From positions 1-64,000 of the forward strand of contig NZ_CAJXNN010000010.1 in NCBI RefSeq assembly GCF_913057115.1: DNA of 64,000 nt. The letters are read 5' to 3'. The notes under the pieces were generated by a model. It did not search any database. It was not told the origin of the DNA and was given only the letters and a program-made list of their open reading frames with translations. The stretch comes from an uncultured Roseovarius sp. (lineage in GTDB: Bacteria; Pseudomonadota; Alphaproteobacteria; Rhodobacterales; Rhodobacteraceae). Shown one piece after another: positions 18,267 to 25,781 of this stretch (position 1 is its first letter; each line of letters opens with the position of its first letter). The position numbers were made by a program, and so were the translations under genes.

Positions 18267-18686
18267 GGGACACGCCTCCTGCGCTTTAAGTTCTCGGACG
18301 GTACTTCGATGGCTTATCTTTGCCACGTTTGATGTCTTTGCCTGGTTTTTTCTCGGCACATGACACGGTAGCTAAGAGGCAAAAATGTCCAAAATATGGA
18401 CATCTGAAATCTCTCTGAAATCTCGGCCAAAAGCCGCTCATTCCTGCCGCGAATCGCAGGTTTGGACGGGATTAATGCCCTGCGGGAGGGCCGCAAAAGT
18501 TAGATTCTTGGCGCATTTGCGTCGAATTGACTTCATAATTCCCCAAAAGTTTCATTAATTTCAGAGCCTTAAGCCGAAACGCCACACCGCTGCATTCCGG
18601 TTTGACAGGTCCCAAAATCGCCACCTTCGACCAATATTCAATCAGCAAGAGAATCCTGAAGCCCTGAGAAATGGGAGCAAAGACAC
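18267..18686. other. 420-bp divergent regulatory gap between two response regulators
   Basis: No gene is seen. The gap contains a palindrome (18385-18403) and a perfect 11-bp tandem duplication directly after it. An AT-rich part (18520-18570) includes TTGACT at about 18528 that could be a -35 box for the rightward gene. Confidence 0.5.
18385..18424. promoter_or_regulatory. palindrome plus 11-bp tandem repeat, candidate operator
   Basis: ATGTCCA (18385-18391), five bases, TGGACAT (18397-18403), then TCTGAAATCTC repeated twice without interruption (18403-18413, 18414-18424). The layout suggests binding sites for one or two proteins acting on the divergent regulator genes. Confidence 0.45.
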
Positions 18687-19697
18687 GTGCGTATCCTTCT
18701 GGTCGATGACGACCCCGTTTTCACCGAACTGATTTGCGCGAACCTGCGCGAGTGGGGGTTCGACGATATCACCCATGCCGAGTCGGCCGCGGCCGCAATC
18801 GAATTGGTCGAGACCCAACGCGTCCCCTATGACTGCTTCCTCATCGACATCGAGATGGAGCAGATGGACGGCATCGAACTTTGCGCCGTTCTTCGCGAAC
18901 GGGAAGAATGCCGGTCCACACCGATGATCATGGTCACCGCGGGCGAAGCCGCCCAGTACATGGAGCGTGCCTTCAAAGCGGGTGCCACGGACTTCATGCG
19001 CAAGCCGCTTGACCCCGTGGAATTGGCGGGCCGGATCAACAGCGCCATGTTGCTGGTCAAGACAACGAAAGTCGAAAGACACAGCCGCGCTGCCCTGCGC
19101 GCCCTGATTTCCTTCGCCTCCGATTTCGACCTGATCGACCTTGGCGAGCGAGTGAGCTTTCCCGACGTGAACGGTATGGTCGATTACTACCAGATCGAAA
19201 ACCGGCTGCTGAGGATGGAAAAGGGCCTTTACCCGCTCAGCCTCTTCCGCGTCGAAATCCGCGATTTCGTGGCATTGTTCTCGCGCAGCGAACGCAGCAA
19301 TGTGCTGCAACACTTGCAGGCCATCAGCCATGTCATTTCCGAAACGGTCAACTCCCGCCGTTTCCTGATGTCCTACATCGGCAATGGCAAGTTCGTCATC
19401 TGCGTGATGGAACATACCGATATCGTTCCGCAACTGATGCAAACCCGCCTGTCGGACCGGGTGCGCCAGGCCATCAGCGAATTACCCGACGGCAAAGCGA
19501 ACGAGATGGAATTGGAGCTCACGGCGCTGACGTCACACAGGATTCAATCTTCGCAGACCGCGCTTGAAATTCTGACGAAAGAAATGGCGTCTTCTCGCCG
19601 TTCGAAAAAGGGCACGCTTCCCGAAATCGACATCATCGAGAAAGAGATTTTCTCGCAGGTCGAGAAGGAAGAAATGAAGCAATCGCGCGATCGCTGA
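18687..19697 (+). CDS. response regulator with degenerate GGDEF-like output domain (2)
   Basis: 336 aa starting at GTG 18687. Receiver 1-125 with Asp54 (LIDIEMEQMDG) and KP at 106-107. The second domain (about 165-290) aligns with that of the regulator at 22256, sharing the pattern DY..(I/L)EN.LL, and has IGNGKF at 231-236 where an active cyclase has GG(D/E)EF. A charged C-terminal tail of about 45 residues (ASSRRSKKGTL...) is unique to this copy. It ends 14 bp from the convergent luxI-like gene. Confidence 0.8.
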   Translation: MRILLVDDDPVFTELICANLREWGFDDITHAESAAAAIELVETQRVPYDCFLIDIEMEQMDGIELCAVLREREECRSTPMIMVTAGEAAQYMERAFKAGATDFMRKPLDPVELAGRINSAMLLVKTTKVERHSRAALRALISFASDFDLIDLGERVSFPDVNGMVDYYQIENRLLRMEKGLYPLSLFRVEIRDFVALFSRSERSNVLQHLQAISHVISETVNSRRFLMSYIGNGKFVICVMEHTDIVPQLMQTRLSDRVRQAISELPDGKANEMELELTALTSHRIQSSQTALEILTKEMASSRRSKKGTLPEIDIIEKEIFSQVEKEEMKQSRDR

Positions 19698-19711
19698 CCA
19701 TGGTCTGGCGT

Positions 19712-20449
19712 CTACACGGTGCGCGGGTTGACCACGTTCATCAGCGCCGCCTGCGTGCGGTCCCCGTCGATTTCCAGTGGCGGGCCGACGGGCGTGGCTT
19801 CCATTCCGATCCGCTTCATCCAGCGGCTGAACACCCCCGGGACAATGCCGATGATCGCCCGCGCGCCCAACTCGCGGGCAGAGGCCGACATGTGCTCCAA
19901 GAGAATTGTCTGGATCAAGAGGCGCCGCTTGGACGAGACCGAACTTGCCACGAAAAGGCGCGTCGCCTCCCATATGGCCGGACGCACCGGAGCCTCGAAA
20001 TACAGCACGTTTTGCGGGATATGGTCCAGCAACCCGCGCTGCGCATCCCGCAACATGTAGGAGTACTGGCCACAGCTGGCGGTGGTCGGCGTCAAGCGCA
20101 TCCCCGCCACGACCCGCCCATATTCGTGGATAATGACCCATTTGCTTTGCGGCGTGTCGTATTGGTCAAACTCCATGCCGCTCGTCTGCGGTAGGTCCCA
20201 GCCCTTGGCGTCGATGAACACCTCGCGACGGGCCTTCAGATAATTCGGGAACAGCCGCCCGTAAGCGTGCATGTTTTCAAACGACAAGGTCGTCGCCTGA
20301 ATCTCACCCGTAAGCTCTGGAAGGCTCCGCGTGAATTGGTTCTCCATCGTTTCGATGTCACGCACGGGCATCGCCGTCGTGGGAGGTTGGGGAACTAATT
20401 CGGGAAACACATCCGCTGCACGATACAGGCTTCTCTGCTCAGAACCCAT
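19712..20449 (-). CDS. LuxI-type acyl-homoserine-lactone synthase
   Basis: 245 aa from ATG 20449 (GAGGA upstream). The LuxI core is clear: RREVFIDAKGWDLP (Arg, Phe and Trp of the substrate fold), MEFDQYDT, the RLTPTT stretch with the conserved Arg, and IWEATRLFV with the Glu-x-x-Arg pair. These residues bind SAM and acyl-ACP in characterised synthases. The N-terminal about 50 residues are longer than in LuxI. No LuxR gene is nearby; the neighbours are a histidine kinase, Hpt and response regulators. The upstream 190 bp are AT-rich compared with flanking DNA. Confidence 0.9.
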   Translation of the reverse strand: MGSEQRSLYRAADVFPELVPQPPTTAMPVRDIETMENQFTRSLPELTGEIQATTLSFENMHAYGRLFPNYLKARREVFIDAKGWDLPQTSGMEFDQYDTPQSKWVIIHEYGRVVAGMRLTPTTASCGQYSYMLRDAQRGLLDHIPQNVLYFEAPVRPAIWEATRLFVASSVSSKRRLLIQTILLEHMSASARELGARAIIGIVPGVFSRWMKRIGMEATPVGPPLEIDGDRTQAALMNVVNPRTV

Positions 20450-20667
20450 GGAAAATCCTCGATTTTTGCCAAGCAAGGCTCTTTTTTTATATTACATACC
20501 AGAGGTTGTATTTTCTGGCCATAGTTCCGCCACTTTTTTATGATGATTATTTTTAAATGGCTCGAAACAAAAGGAAAACTGGGCTTGACTGAGGCAGCGC
20601 GCTTACGACTGGCAGGCAATTCGCAGGCGTTTGCGACATAATCCGAGCAAACTTCGACTGGTGACAC

Positions 20668-22083
20668 ATGAACCCTTCGTCTTTCTATAGGGTAAAACTC
20701 CGCAACCCGCGCAATCTGTTCCTGCTGACATCGCAGATGACGGATTATGCACGTGTGGGCCAAAACCTTTTCTGGCAGCGGCAAGCGATCTATGCCTCCG
20801 CGCTTCTTCTTGAGGCGTTTTACTACAGCATGGGTGTGGCCCTGATCACCCTCGCCGTCGTGACGGCCGCGGAAGCCTTTGACGGATATGTGTTTCGCCG
20901 AATCCTGAGCATGAAGAAGCGCAGCGTGAGAGAGGCGCGAAAGTGCCTGCGCCTGCTTTATGCAGGAACCCTCCTGAGTTCGCTGAACATCGCCGGTTTC
21001 GCGGTGACGATCGCGATCCTTCAGGGGCACACGACCCACTTCATGCCGTTGTTTTTCCTGTTCGCGGCGGCGATTTTCGCCGCGATGCACAATCACCACA
21101 TCAAGTCCGTTCTCATGTTGCGGCTGAGCATCTATTTCGCGGCCTTTCTGTTCATCCCGCTCTACGACATCATAAGCGTCAACGCGCATATCCTGTCGGA
21201 GCTTTGGGTCCAGTTCTTCACCAGTCTCTTCGTGATGTTCTTCATCGTGGACAGTTCCAGGGTGTACCGCGGCCTTTACATGAAAAACCTGCAACAGATC
21301 GAAGATCTGAGCATTGAGCATGAAAAAACCAAGGCGGCCTATGTCGCGAAGTCCGAGTTCCTTTCGACCGTCAGCCACGAGTTGCGTACGCCGCTTACCT
21401 CGATCAAGGGCTCGCTTGATCTGATCGGGTTTGGCGCGATGGGCGAGGTTCCGGACCGCATGAAAAACGTCATCTCGATTGCCCAGCGCAACGCGACGCG
21501 ATTGAGCGCGATCATCACCGATCTTCTGGACCTGCAAAAAATGGACGCCGGGCAGATGTCCTTCGAGTTCGGCACCGTTGATGTCAACTCCTTCCTCGCG
21601 CAAGTCGTGGAAGCCAATGAACCCTACGCGGGCAGTCTGGATGTCAGCCTTGAATTGAGCGACATGGAAAAAGGGCTTTACGTCTACGCCGATGAAGCCC
21701 GATTGGAACAGGTCTTGTCGAATGTCCTGTCCAACGCCGCGAAGTTTTCGGAGGCGGGTGACACGGTCACCGTCACGGCAGAGGCTGACGAAGACACCAT
21801 CCGCATATCGGTGATTGACCGGGGCCTTGGCCTTTCCGAGGATGCAAGGCAAGCCGTATTCGAAGAATTCCGCCAACTGGACTCATCCGACCGCCGCAAG
21901 GTCGGTGGAACAGGTCTGGGGATGAACATATCCAAACGCATCATGGACGCGCATGATGGCGTTCTGGATTACTTCAAGAACGACGGCGCAGGCACGACAT
22001 TCTTCCTGGAGCTCAAGCGCCTGCATGCCTCGGAAGCGTTTTCCGCAAACCAGCCCGAAGAAGACCTGCGCAACATCGCGTGA
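20668..22083 (+). CDS. membrane sensor histidine kinase
   Basis: 471 aa. About six hydrophobic segments fill residues 40-195 with only short loops, so the sensor is probably embedded in the membrane. A HisKA domain follows with H237 in STVSHELRTPL, then HATPase_c with the N-box NVLSNAAKF and the G-boxes DRGLGLS and GTGLGMNISKR. There is no attached receiver. It is divergent from luxI and 172 bp upstream of a response regulator, with an Hpt gene following. I infer a kinase controlling or reading the autoinducer circuit. Confidence 0.88.
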   Translation: MNPSSFYRVKLRNPRNLFLLTSQMTDYARVGQNLFWQRQAIYASALLLEAFYYSMGVALITLAVVTAAEAFDGYVFRRILSMKKRSVREARKCLRLLYAGTLLSSLNIAGFAVTIAILQGHTTHFMPLFFLFAAAIFAAMHNHHIKSVLMLRLSIYFAAFLFIPLYDIISVNAHILSELWVQFFTSLFVMFFIVDSSRVYRGLYMKNLQQIEDLSIEHEKTKAAYVAKSEFLSTVSHELRTPLTSIKGSLDLIGFGAMGEVPDRMKNVISIAQRNATRLSAIITDLLDLQKMDAGQMSFEFGTVDVNSFLAQVVEANEPYAGSLDVSLELSDMEKGLYVYADEARLEQVLSNVLSNAAKFSEAGDTVTVTAEADEDTIRISVIDRGLGLSEDARQAVFEEFRQLDSSDRRKVGGTGLGMNISKRIMDAHDGVLDYFKNDGAGTTFFLELKRLHASEAFSANQPEEDLRNIA

Positions 22084-22255
22084 CGGCCCGTGACGTTGCT
22101 GTCCGGGGGTTTGACCGCCGATAAGCAAAACTCTGCTTGTCATTTTCTAAATTAGGAATCGTCAAACTTTCGCCCTCTTCTCCGGCCAGTTTAATTCTCG
22201 TGTGGCGTGTGTTTCTCACCAACTGTTGGGCTTCGTCCATGCAAGGGGGACAACT

Positions 22256-23236
22256 ATGAAAATTCTGGCCGTCGATGATGATCCGATCATCCTTGAATTG
22301 CTTACAGAGGTCTTGCGTGCCGCAGACTTCGAAAACGTGACCGTATGCGGTTCTGCAAACGAGGCAATCGCAACGCTTGAGAACACGACCGTTCCTTTCG
22401 ACTGCTTTTTGCTCGACATTCAGATGCCAGATGTCGACGGCATACAACTGACCTCGGCGATCCGCGCCATGCCCACCTATGCCGACACCCCAATCCTGAT
22501 GATCACTGCCATGTCGGACCGGAGCTATATCGACAAGGCATTCGAAGCCGGGGCAAGCGACTATATCACGAAGCCCTTCGAGATCAGCGAAGTGCATGCC
22601 CGCTTGCGCGTATTCGAAGCCCTCGTGAAGGAACGCAAGTGGAAAGAAGACCGCAATCCCGTGACCCCGCAGCAAGAGCCACTGGCGATGGTTGCCGATG
22701 CGGATTTCCAAAGACGGCTTCGCTTGCACGACATCGACGGTTTCATTGATTACCTGGCCTTGGAAAACTACCTGCTGCAAGTCCCCCGCATGTCGCTGTT
22801 AAGCATGTGCACCGTGGGCATCGTCGTGCGCGACATGCATCGGATTTTTGCAGCCAGCAGCGTCTACGAGTATGAATCCGCCGTGGCGGATGTGGCCGAA
22901 GCCATCTCTGAAACCCTCAAGCCGCAACAGTTTTTCGGGGCCCACGCCGGGGAAGGCGAATTCGTCTGCGTTATCGACAATGGCAGCGGGTTTGAGGCCG
23001 AAGCCTTCGAGCGCGCCTTGAATGAAACCCTGCAAGAAATGGACCTTCATTTCTGCGACGGGCGCGCCATGAGCCTGCAAACTGCGGTGGGCGATCCGGT
23101 TTCCCTGAAGATCAGATCGGCAAAAAGCCTGCCGAACGCGCTGGTTCAGGCACTGTCAAACGCTGAATCCACGGCACGCACCGGGCGCGGTTCAAATACC
23201 GATACATGGGGAAAATCAGCGCTTCTGGGTTTATAA
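22256..23236 (+). CDS. response regulator with degenerate GGDEF-like output domain (3)
   Basis: 326 aa from ATG 22256 with AAGGGGGA ribosome site. Receiver 1-125 has DDDP at 7-10, Asp54 (LLDIQMPDVDG) and KP at 106-107. The C-terminal domain has AGEGEF at 231-236, the closest of the three to a GGEEF loop but still lacking the second Gly. It shares D(I/V)(D/N)G.(I/V)DY with the regulator at 18687. It lies between the kinase and the Hpt gene, so it is the best candidate for the direct relay partner. Confidence 0.82.
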   Translation: MKILAVDDDPIILELLTEVLRAADFENVTVCGSANEAIATLENTTVPFDCFLLDIQMPDVDGIQLTSAIRAMPTYADTPILMITAMSDRSYIDKAFEAGASDYITKPFEISEVHARLRVFEALVKERKWKEDRNPVTPQQEPLAMVADADFQRRLRLHDIDGFIDYLALENYLLQVPRMSLLSMCTVGIVVRDMHRIFAASSVYEYESAVADVAEAISETLKPQQFFGAHAGEGEFVCVIDNGSGFEAEAFERALNETLQEMDLHFCDGRAMSLQTAVGDPVSLKIRSAKSLPNALVQALSNAESTARTGRGSNTDTWGKSALLGL

Positions 23237-23240
23237 CTAC

Positions 23241-23284
23241 AGTGTTTCGCGAAAATCTGTTATTCAGGGTTTCCGCGAAACGCT
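23241..23284. repeat. dispersed repeat, copy C (44-bp palindromic element)
   Basis: Ends are AGTGTTTCGCG and CGCGAAACGCT, an 11-bp inverted repeat with one mismatch. The internal segment CTGTTATTCAGGGTTTCCGCGAAACGCT matches the right half of copy B. It lies between a response regulator stop and the Hpt gene. Confidence 0.65.
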
Positions 23285-23314
23285 CCAAGAAAATGAGTTC
23301 TCCAATTGGGCACC

Positions 23315-23662
23315 ATGACAGATTTCAGTATGGCCGAGGGCTTGGCGAGGGTCCGGTGCCGTTTCATCGAGGAACTTGAACCGCGGCGTCACGAGTTGGT
23401 TCGCTTGCGCGATGAAATCACGGACGCACCCTTGGTCGAGGACAAGGTCGAGGCGATCGCGCGGATCGCCCACAAGATCGCCGGAACGGCCGAGACACTG
23501 GGGTTCGCAAAGCTTGGCAAGGTCGCGGCCGACCTCGATGAATTCATCGACCAGAACCCACAGCTTGGCGTCCTGCCAAGACATGTCCTTTTCGGCCTTT
23601 TGGACGATATCGTCGCGCTCTCTGACCAAATTCTTTCAGTCCCGGATCACCAGTTCGGCTAA
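23315..23662 (+). CDS. Hpt phosphotransfer domain protein
   Basis: 115 aa, a single Hpt domain. The phosphorylatable His is H53 in ARIAHKIAGTAETLGF, with the small residues at +3 and +4 typical of Hpt helices. ATG 23315 is used; no strong ribosome site is seen, and TTG 23306 is an alternative. It could shuttle phosphate between the nearby kinase and the three receivers, giving a multistep relay without a hybrid kinase. Confidence 0.82.
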   Translation: MTDFSMAEGLARVRCRFIEELEPRRHELVRLRDEITDAPLVEDKVEAIARIAHKIAGTAETLGFAKLGKVAADLDEFIDQNPQLGVLPRHVLFGLLDDIVALSDQILSVPDHQFG

Positions 23663-23859
23663 AGCGAACGCCCAAGGCTCCAGCACGGCTTGCACTGACA
23701 GGCGGCCGCACTCAAAAAACGCCTACGAGCATTGGCGGCAACTTGTTGAAACCAAGAGCGCCCTTCCCCCGGCAAACGGCACGGTTTTCTGATGGGCTGG
23801 GACTCCAGCCTCGTGCGCGGTATCGCAACGCCGTTCCCGGGCATGCCCGGGGAAATGGT

Positions 23860-24930
23860 TCAAGAGAGTGTCTCGACGGTCTTTTCATCGACATCGTTGT
23901 CGACGTCGAAAATATCCAGCATGACAAGCACGATGACCAGCACGGGGATTGCCACGACCCCGCCAATCGGCCCCCAGATCCATAGACCGATCACCAATGA
24001 TACGAATACCAACAAGGGGTTCACCGCAACATGCTTGCCCACCATCGCGGGCGTCACGAATTGCGCTTCGATCATGTTGATCGTCAGGAAAATCGCCGCC
24101 GGGGCAAGTATCATCAAACCCTCGAAGGCAATCACCCCAGCCAGCAACAAACCGGCCACGACAACCATCGGCCCGGCATAAAGAATGAAATTGAGCAAGG
24201 CCGCGCTGACCCCCCAGATGATAGGCCCCGGCAGCCCGATAAGGGCCAATGCCGTCCCAAGTACCGTGCCCAGAACGGCGTTCACGATACTGATCGTCAG
24301 GAAATACCGCGCGACGAGGCGTTCGGCGGTGGTAAAGCGGTTCAGGATGATCGCGGTGTCGCTCGAATCCCCGATCCAGCGGGCCGACCATTGATAAATG
24401 CCTTTACGTGTCAGCAGGAAAAAGAACAGCGTCCCGCCAAAGATCAACACCTGCGCGACCACAACGGGTGCAAGATACAATGTCCCGCTGACCGTCGGCA
24501 TCGGGTTTGGTCCGCCTTCGCCCTCGCCGCCGCTCTCTGCCTCCGTGCCAAGCGCCTCCTCGACCTCACGGTTGACCGCGTCAAGCCCCCGCACCAGCGT
24601 GCGGAACTCCTCGATTATGGCGCGCAACTCCCACTTGATGCTGGGCAATTCCTCGATCACCCGCCACACGACGGGCTCGATCAGCACGATGAGAATGGCA
24701 AGACCGGAAATCCCGAGCACCAGTACGATGGCCGAGGCCAACCCCGTGGGCAGGCCCCAACGCTCAAAGACTTCCGTGACCGGCGACAGGATCACCGCCG
24801 CCACAATGCCAAGGACCATCGGCGCAAAAATATCCGCAGCCAATTTGAGAGCCCCGAACCCGAGGGTCACGGCGATCACGATAACGGCCACCCGCAATAC
24901 CGGATCGCCCGAGGAGCGTTGATTGAGCAT
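23860..24930 (-). CDS. AI-2E/PerM family transporter
   Basis: 356 aa from ATG 24930. The fold has hydrophobic segments near 10-55, 60-90, and a C-terminal block (about 210-340) with the family-typical IGLPGPIIWGVSAALLNFI and GPIGGVVAIPVL. A predicted sigma-EcfG promoter (24939-24963) ends 8 nt before this ATG, so translation probably begins on a leaderless mRNA; longer upstream frames would start before the promoter. The family name comes from an exporter of autoinducer-2, but many members have other, mostly unknown, cargo. Regulation places it in the general stress response. Confidence 0.85.
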   Translation of the reverse strand: MLNQRSSGDPVLRVAVIVIAVTLGFGALKLAADIFAPMVLGIVAAVILSPVTEVFERWGLPTGLASAIVLVLGISGLAILIVLIEPVVWRVIEELPSIKWELRAIIEEFRTLVRGLDAVNREVEEALGTEAESGGEGEGGPNPMPTVSGTLYLAPVVVAQVLIFGGTLFFFLLTRKGIYQWSARWIGDSSDTAIILNRFTTAERLVARYFLTISIVNAVLGTVLGTALALIGLPGPIIWGVSAALLNFILYAGPMVVVAGLLLAGVIAFEGLMILAPAAIFLTINMIEAQFVTPAMVGKHVAVNPLLVFVSLVIGLWIWGPIGGVVAIPVLVIVLVMLDIFDVDNDVDEKTVETLS

Positions 24931-24938
24931 GAGGGTTG

Positions 24939-24963
24939 AACGCACCCGACGCGCGGAAGTTCC
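24939..24963 (-). promoter_or_regulatory. sigma-EcfG promoter, AI-2E family gene
   Basis: On the minus strand GGAAC (24963-24959), 16-nt spacer, CGTT (24942-24939). Matches the alphaproteobacterial EcfG consensus exactly. The -10 box ends 8 nt before ATG 24930. Confidence 0.8.
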
Positions 24964-24976
24964 CTTGGCCCGCACA

Positions 24977-25001
24977 GGAACAATGCGCCCGCCCGAACGT
25001 T
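24977..25001 (+). promoter_or_regulatory. sigma-EcfG promoter, csbD-like operon
   Basis: GGAAC (24977-24981), 16-nt spacer, CGTT (24998-25001). Divergent from the AI-2E promoter with 13 bp between the two -35 boxes. Confidence 0.82.
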
Positions 25002-25036
25002 GAGTGTTCGAAAAGCAAAGCAGAAAGGACAAACTC

Positions 25037-25237
25037 ATGAACTGGGATGAAATCACCGGAAAATGGAACCAGCTCAAGGGCAGCGCCCGCGCCGAATGGG
25101 CCAAGTTTACCGATCAAGAGCTTGATGCGGTTCAGGGCCAACACGAGAAACTTGTCGGTCTCCTCCAAGAGAAATACGGCCGCACCAAGGAGGAAGCCGA
25201 GCAAGAGATCGACCGCTGGGTGCAGAAGGTGTCGTGA
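25037..25237 (+). CDS. CsbD family stress protein
   Basis: 66 aa. The CsbD pattern is clear: MNWDEITGKWNQLKGSARAEW followed by a helical region ending KKxxEEAEQEIDRW-like. CsbD is a general-stress protein of unknown mechanism. ATG 25037 has AGAAAGGA upstream. The stop codon overlaps the start of the next gene (TGATG), indicating coupling. An EcfG promoter precedes it. Confidence 0.9.
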   Translation: MNWDEITGKWNQLKGSARAEWAKFTDQELDAVQGQHEKLVGLLQEKYGRTKEEAEQEIDRWVQKVS

Positions 25238-25728
25238 TGGCTGACAAGACCAACCTGAAACACGAGCTTTGGCAACGTATTGATGATCAATCGGCTGGCA
25301 TGCTGGGCCTCGAAGGCACCACCATGCACATGCGGCCGATGACGCCCCATATCGACGAGGCACGCAACACGATCTGGTTTCTCTGCGCCTCTGACAATCA
25401 ACTGGCGCAGATGGAAGGCGGGTCCGGAAAGGCGCATTTCACGATTCAAAGCGCTGATGAACGCTTTTACGCCTGCATCCGCGGCACGCTGAGGGTCAGC
25501 CATGACAAGGACAAGCTCGACACTCTCTGGAGCGTATTCGCCTCGGCCTTTTTCGAAGGTGGCCCGGAGGAATCAGACGCGATCCTGCTGGAGTTGACCC
25601 CGGAGGACGCAGAAATCTGGACGGTAGACGTCGGCAAAACACATTTCGCCGCCGAAATTGCCCGCTCGGCCTTCGGTGACAAACCGCAACCCGATCTGGG
25701 TAGCCACGAGATGGTAAGCCTGTCCTGA
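25237..25728 (+). CDS. pyridoxamine 5'-phosphate oxidase-like general stress protein
   Basis: 163 aa. The split-barrel flavin-binding fold is recognisable from MHMRPMTPHIDEARNTIWFL and the later AHFTIQSADERFYACIRGTLRV. This is the general-stress GS26-like subgroup rather than the vitamin B6 enzyme PdxH, whose catalytic residues are not evident. Coupled to csbD in an EcfG-driven operon. Substrate unknown; flavin or deazaflavin cofactor expected from the family. Confidence 0.82.
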   Translation: MADKTNLKHELWQRIDDQSAGMLGLEGTTMHMRPMTPHIDEARNTIWFLCASDNQLAQMEGGSGKAHFTIQSADERFYACIRGTLRVSHDKDKLDTLWSVFASAFFEGGPEESDAILLELTPEDAEIWTVDVGKTHFAAEIARSAFGDKPQPDLGSHEMVSLS

Positions 25729-25748
25729 CCGGTCCCCATGTATCGCTC

Positions 25749-25773
25749 GGAACCAAACGCCCGCTTGGGCGTT
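25749..25773 (+). promoter_or_regulatory. sigma-EcfG promoter, mscS-like gene
   Basis: GGAAC (25749-25753), 16-nt spacer, CGTT (25770-25773). A 10-bp perfect palindrome (25753-25762 / 25767-25776) covers the spacer and -10 box. The -10 ends 8 nt before ATG 25782. Confidence 0.78.
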
Positions 25774-25781
25774 TGGGCTGC

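Noticed and set aside
20477-20667. lux box upstream of the luxI-like gene
   Set aside because: I looked for a 20-bp inverted repeat with CT..AG positions and found only weak partial matches.
24031-24939. 302-codon open frame opposite the AI-2E family gene
   Set aside because: Composition is rich in Arg, Gln, His and Asp without any domain; antisense shadow.
25753-25776. 10-bp perfect hairpin after the PPOX-like gene as a terminator
   Set aside because: It has no T-run, and it overlaps an exact EcfG promoter, so I treat it as promoter sequence with a palindromic spacer.
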